This document shows, piece by piece, positions 63,919 to 64,000 of a stretch of DNA of 64,000 nt (position 1 is the first letter of the stretch; each line of letters begins with the position of its first letter). The notes beneath the pieces are model-generated. The model ran no database searches. It was not told the origin of the DNA and saw only the letters and a list, made by a program, of their open reading frames with translations. Position numbers and translations under genes: made by a program. The stretch lies in assembly GCF_030123065.1 (NCBI RefSeq), contig NZ_CP126093.1:2112001-2176000 (forward strand), given 5' to 3'. The DNA is from Neobacillus sp. DY30 (GTDB lineage: Bacteria > Bacillota > Bacilli > Bacillales > Cytobacillaceae).

Positions 63919-64000
63919 ATGGCAATAGAAATAAACAAGTGCAGGAATGAAGATTTAGTCGTACTACAAAAAATAAGTTGTGAGACATTTACTGAAACAT
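63919..64000 (+). CDS. GNAT acetyltransferase, N-terminal part
   Basis: AGGAGAG precedes the ATG; 27 codons run to the window edge (MAIEINKCRNEDLVVLQKIS...TFTET), which fits the first strand and helix of GNAT enzymes (..I..C..EDL..LQ.IS..TF..T). Probably co-transcribed with the MarR gene. Confidence 0.6.
   Translation, partial: MAIEINKCRNEDLVVLQKISCETFTET

Overview
The window looks like chromosome of a low-GC, spore-forming Bacillaceae bacterium (Bacillus/Neobacillus-like). The reasons are AT-rich intergenic DNA, strong GGAGG ribosome binding sites, CcpA cre sites, Zur boxes, a YflT-type stress protein, an Spo0-type sensor kinase and Bacillus-type terminators. The gene content describes a plant-debris and soil scavenger with many secreted glycan-degrading enzymes and importers for unusual carbon sources. 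No identification beyond family level is possible from the sequence alone.

Layout. 1-4.9 kb is accessory DNA: a CBO0543-like membrane protein, a complete group II intron with its maturase placed just after a terminator, a frameshifted zinc-ribbon pseudogene, and two decayed 3' halves of a selenocysteine tRNA about 600 bp apart. 4.9-13.7 kb is a pectin locus: a 2112-residue secreted enzyme joining pectate lyase, pectin methylesterase and rhamnogalacturonan acetylesterase, then a second secreted acetylesterase; both end in the same Ig-like plus FIMAH tail. 14-16.3 kb has an orphan sensor kinase, an integrase remnant and a stress protein. 16.7-25.6 kb is an frl-type Amadori-product (fructoselysine) regulon: GntR regulator, sugar kinase, ABC importer without ATPase, MFS transporter and two tandem deglycases, with three identical TGGTATATACCA operators. 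25.6-27.7 kb is a Zur (zinc-starvation) module: alternative ribosomal protein L33, COG0523 metallochaperone, and a decayed permease pair behind a third Zur-like box.

27.8-45.2 kb holds an AbrB-like protein with two DNA-binding domains, a secreted double-domain cyanophycinase, a Tat-exported PhoX-like protein, a GAF/PucR regulator divergent from an amidohydrolase and an MFS transporter, a rifampin-phosphotransferase-like enzyme next to an FAD oxidoreductase, a two-gene SPFH-like/SH3 membrane operon and a BASS-type symporter. 46.2-51.8 kb is a hemicellulose region: secreted GH43, then an intracellular GH10 xylanase and a serine hydrolase, flanked on both sides by copies of a ~250 bp non-coding element built of ~50 bp tandem units. 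52-55.6 kb contains an SDR stress oxidoreductase, small genes, a methyltransferase and a coupled pair of small membrane proteins. 55.7-61.2 kb is an acid-sugar (threonate/erythronate-type) cluster: PrpR-like regulator, KdgT permease, DUF1537 kinase and PdxA2. The window ends with a secreted GH10 xylanase, a GNAT, a MarR regulator and the start of another GNAT.

The genes fit one lifestyle. Secreted pectinases and xylanases break down cell walls outside the cell, intracellular xylanase and hydrolase finish oligomers, and Amadori-product and acid-sugar modules take up by-products of decaying plant matter. cre sites near several units suggest carbon catabolite control. Decayed fragments (tRNA-Sec, integrase, SIS deglycase, epimerase-like, YcgR/YcgQ, duplicated hydrolase) show repeated insertion, duplication and loss.
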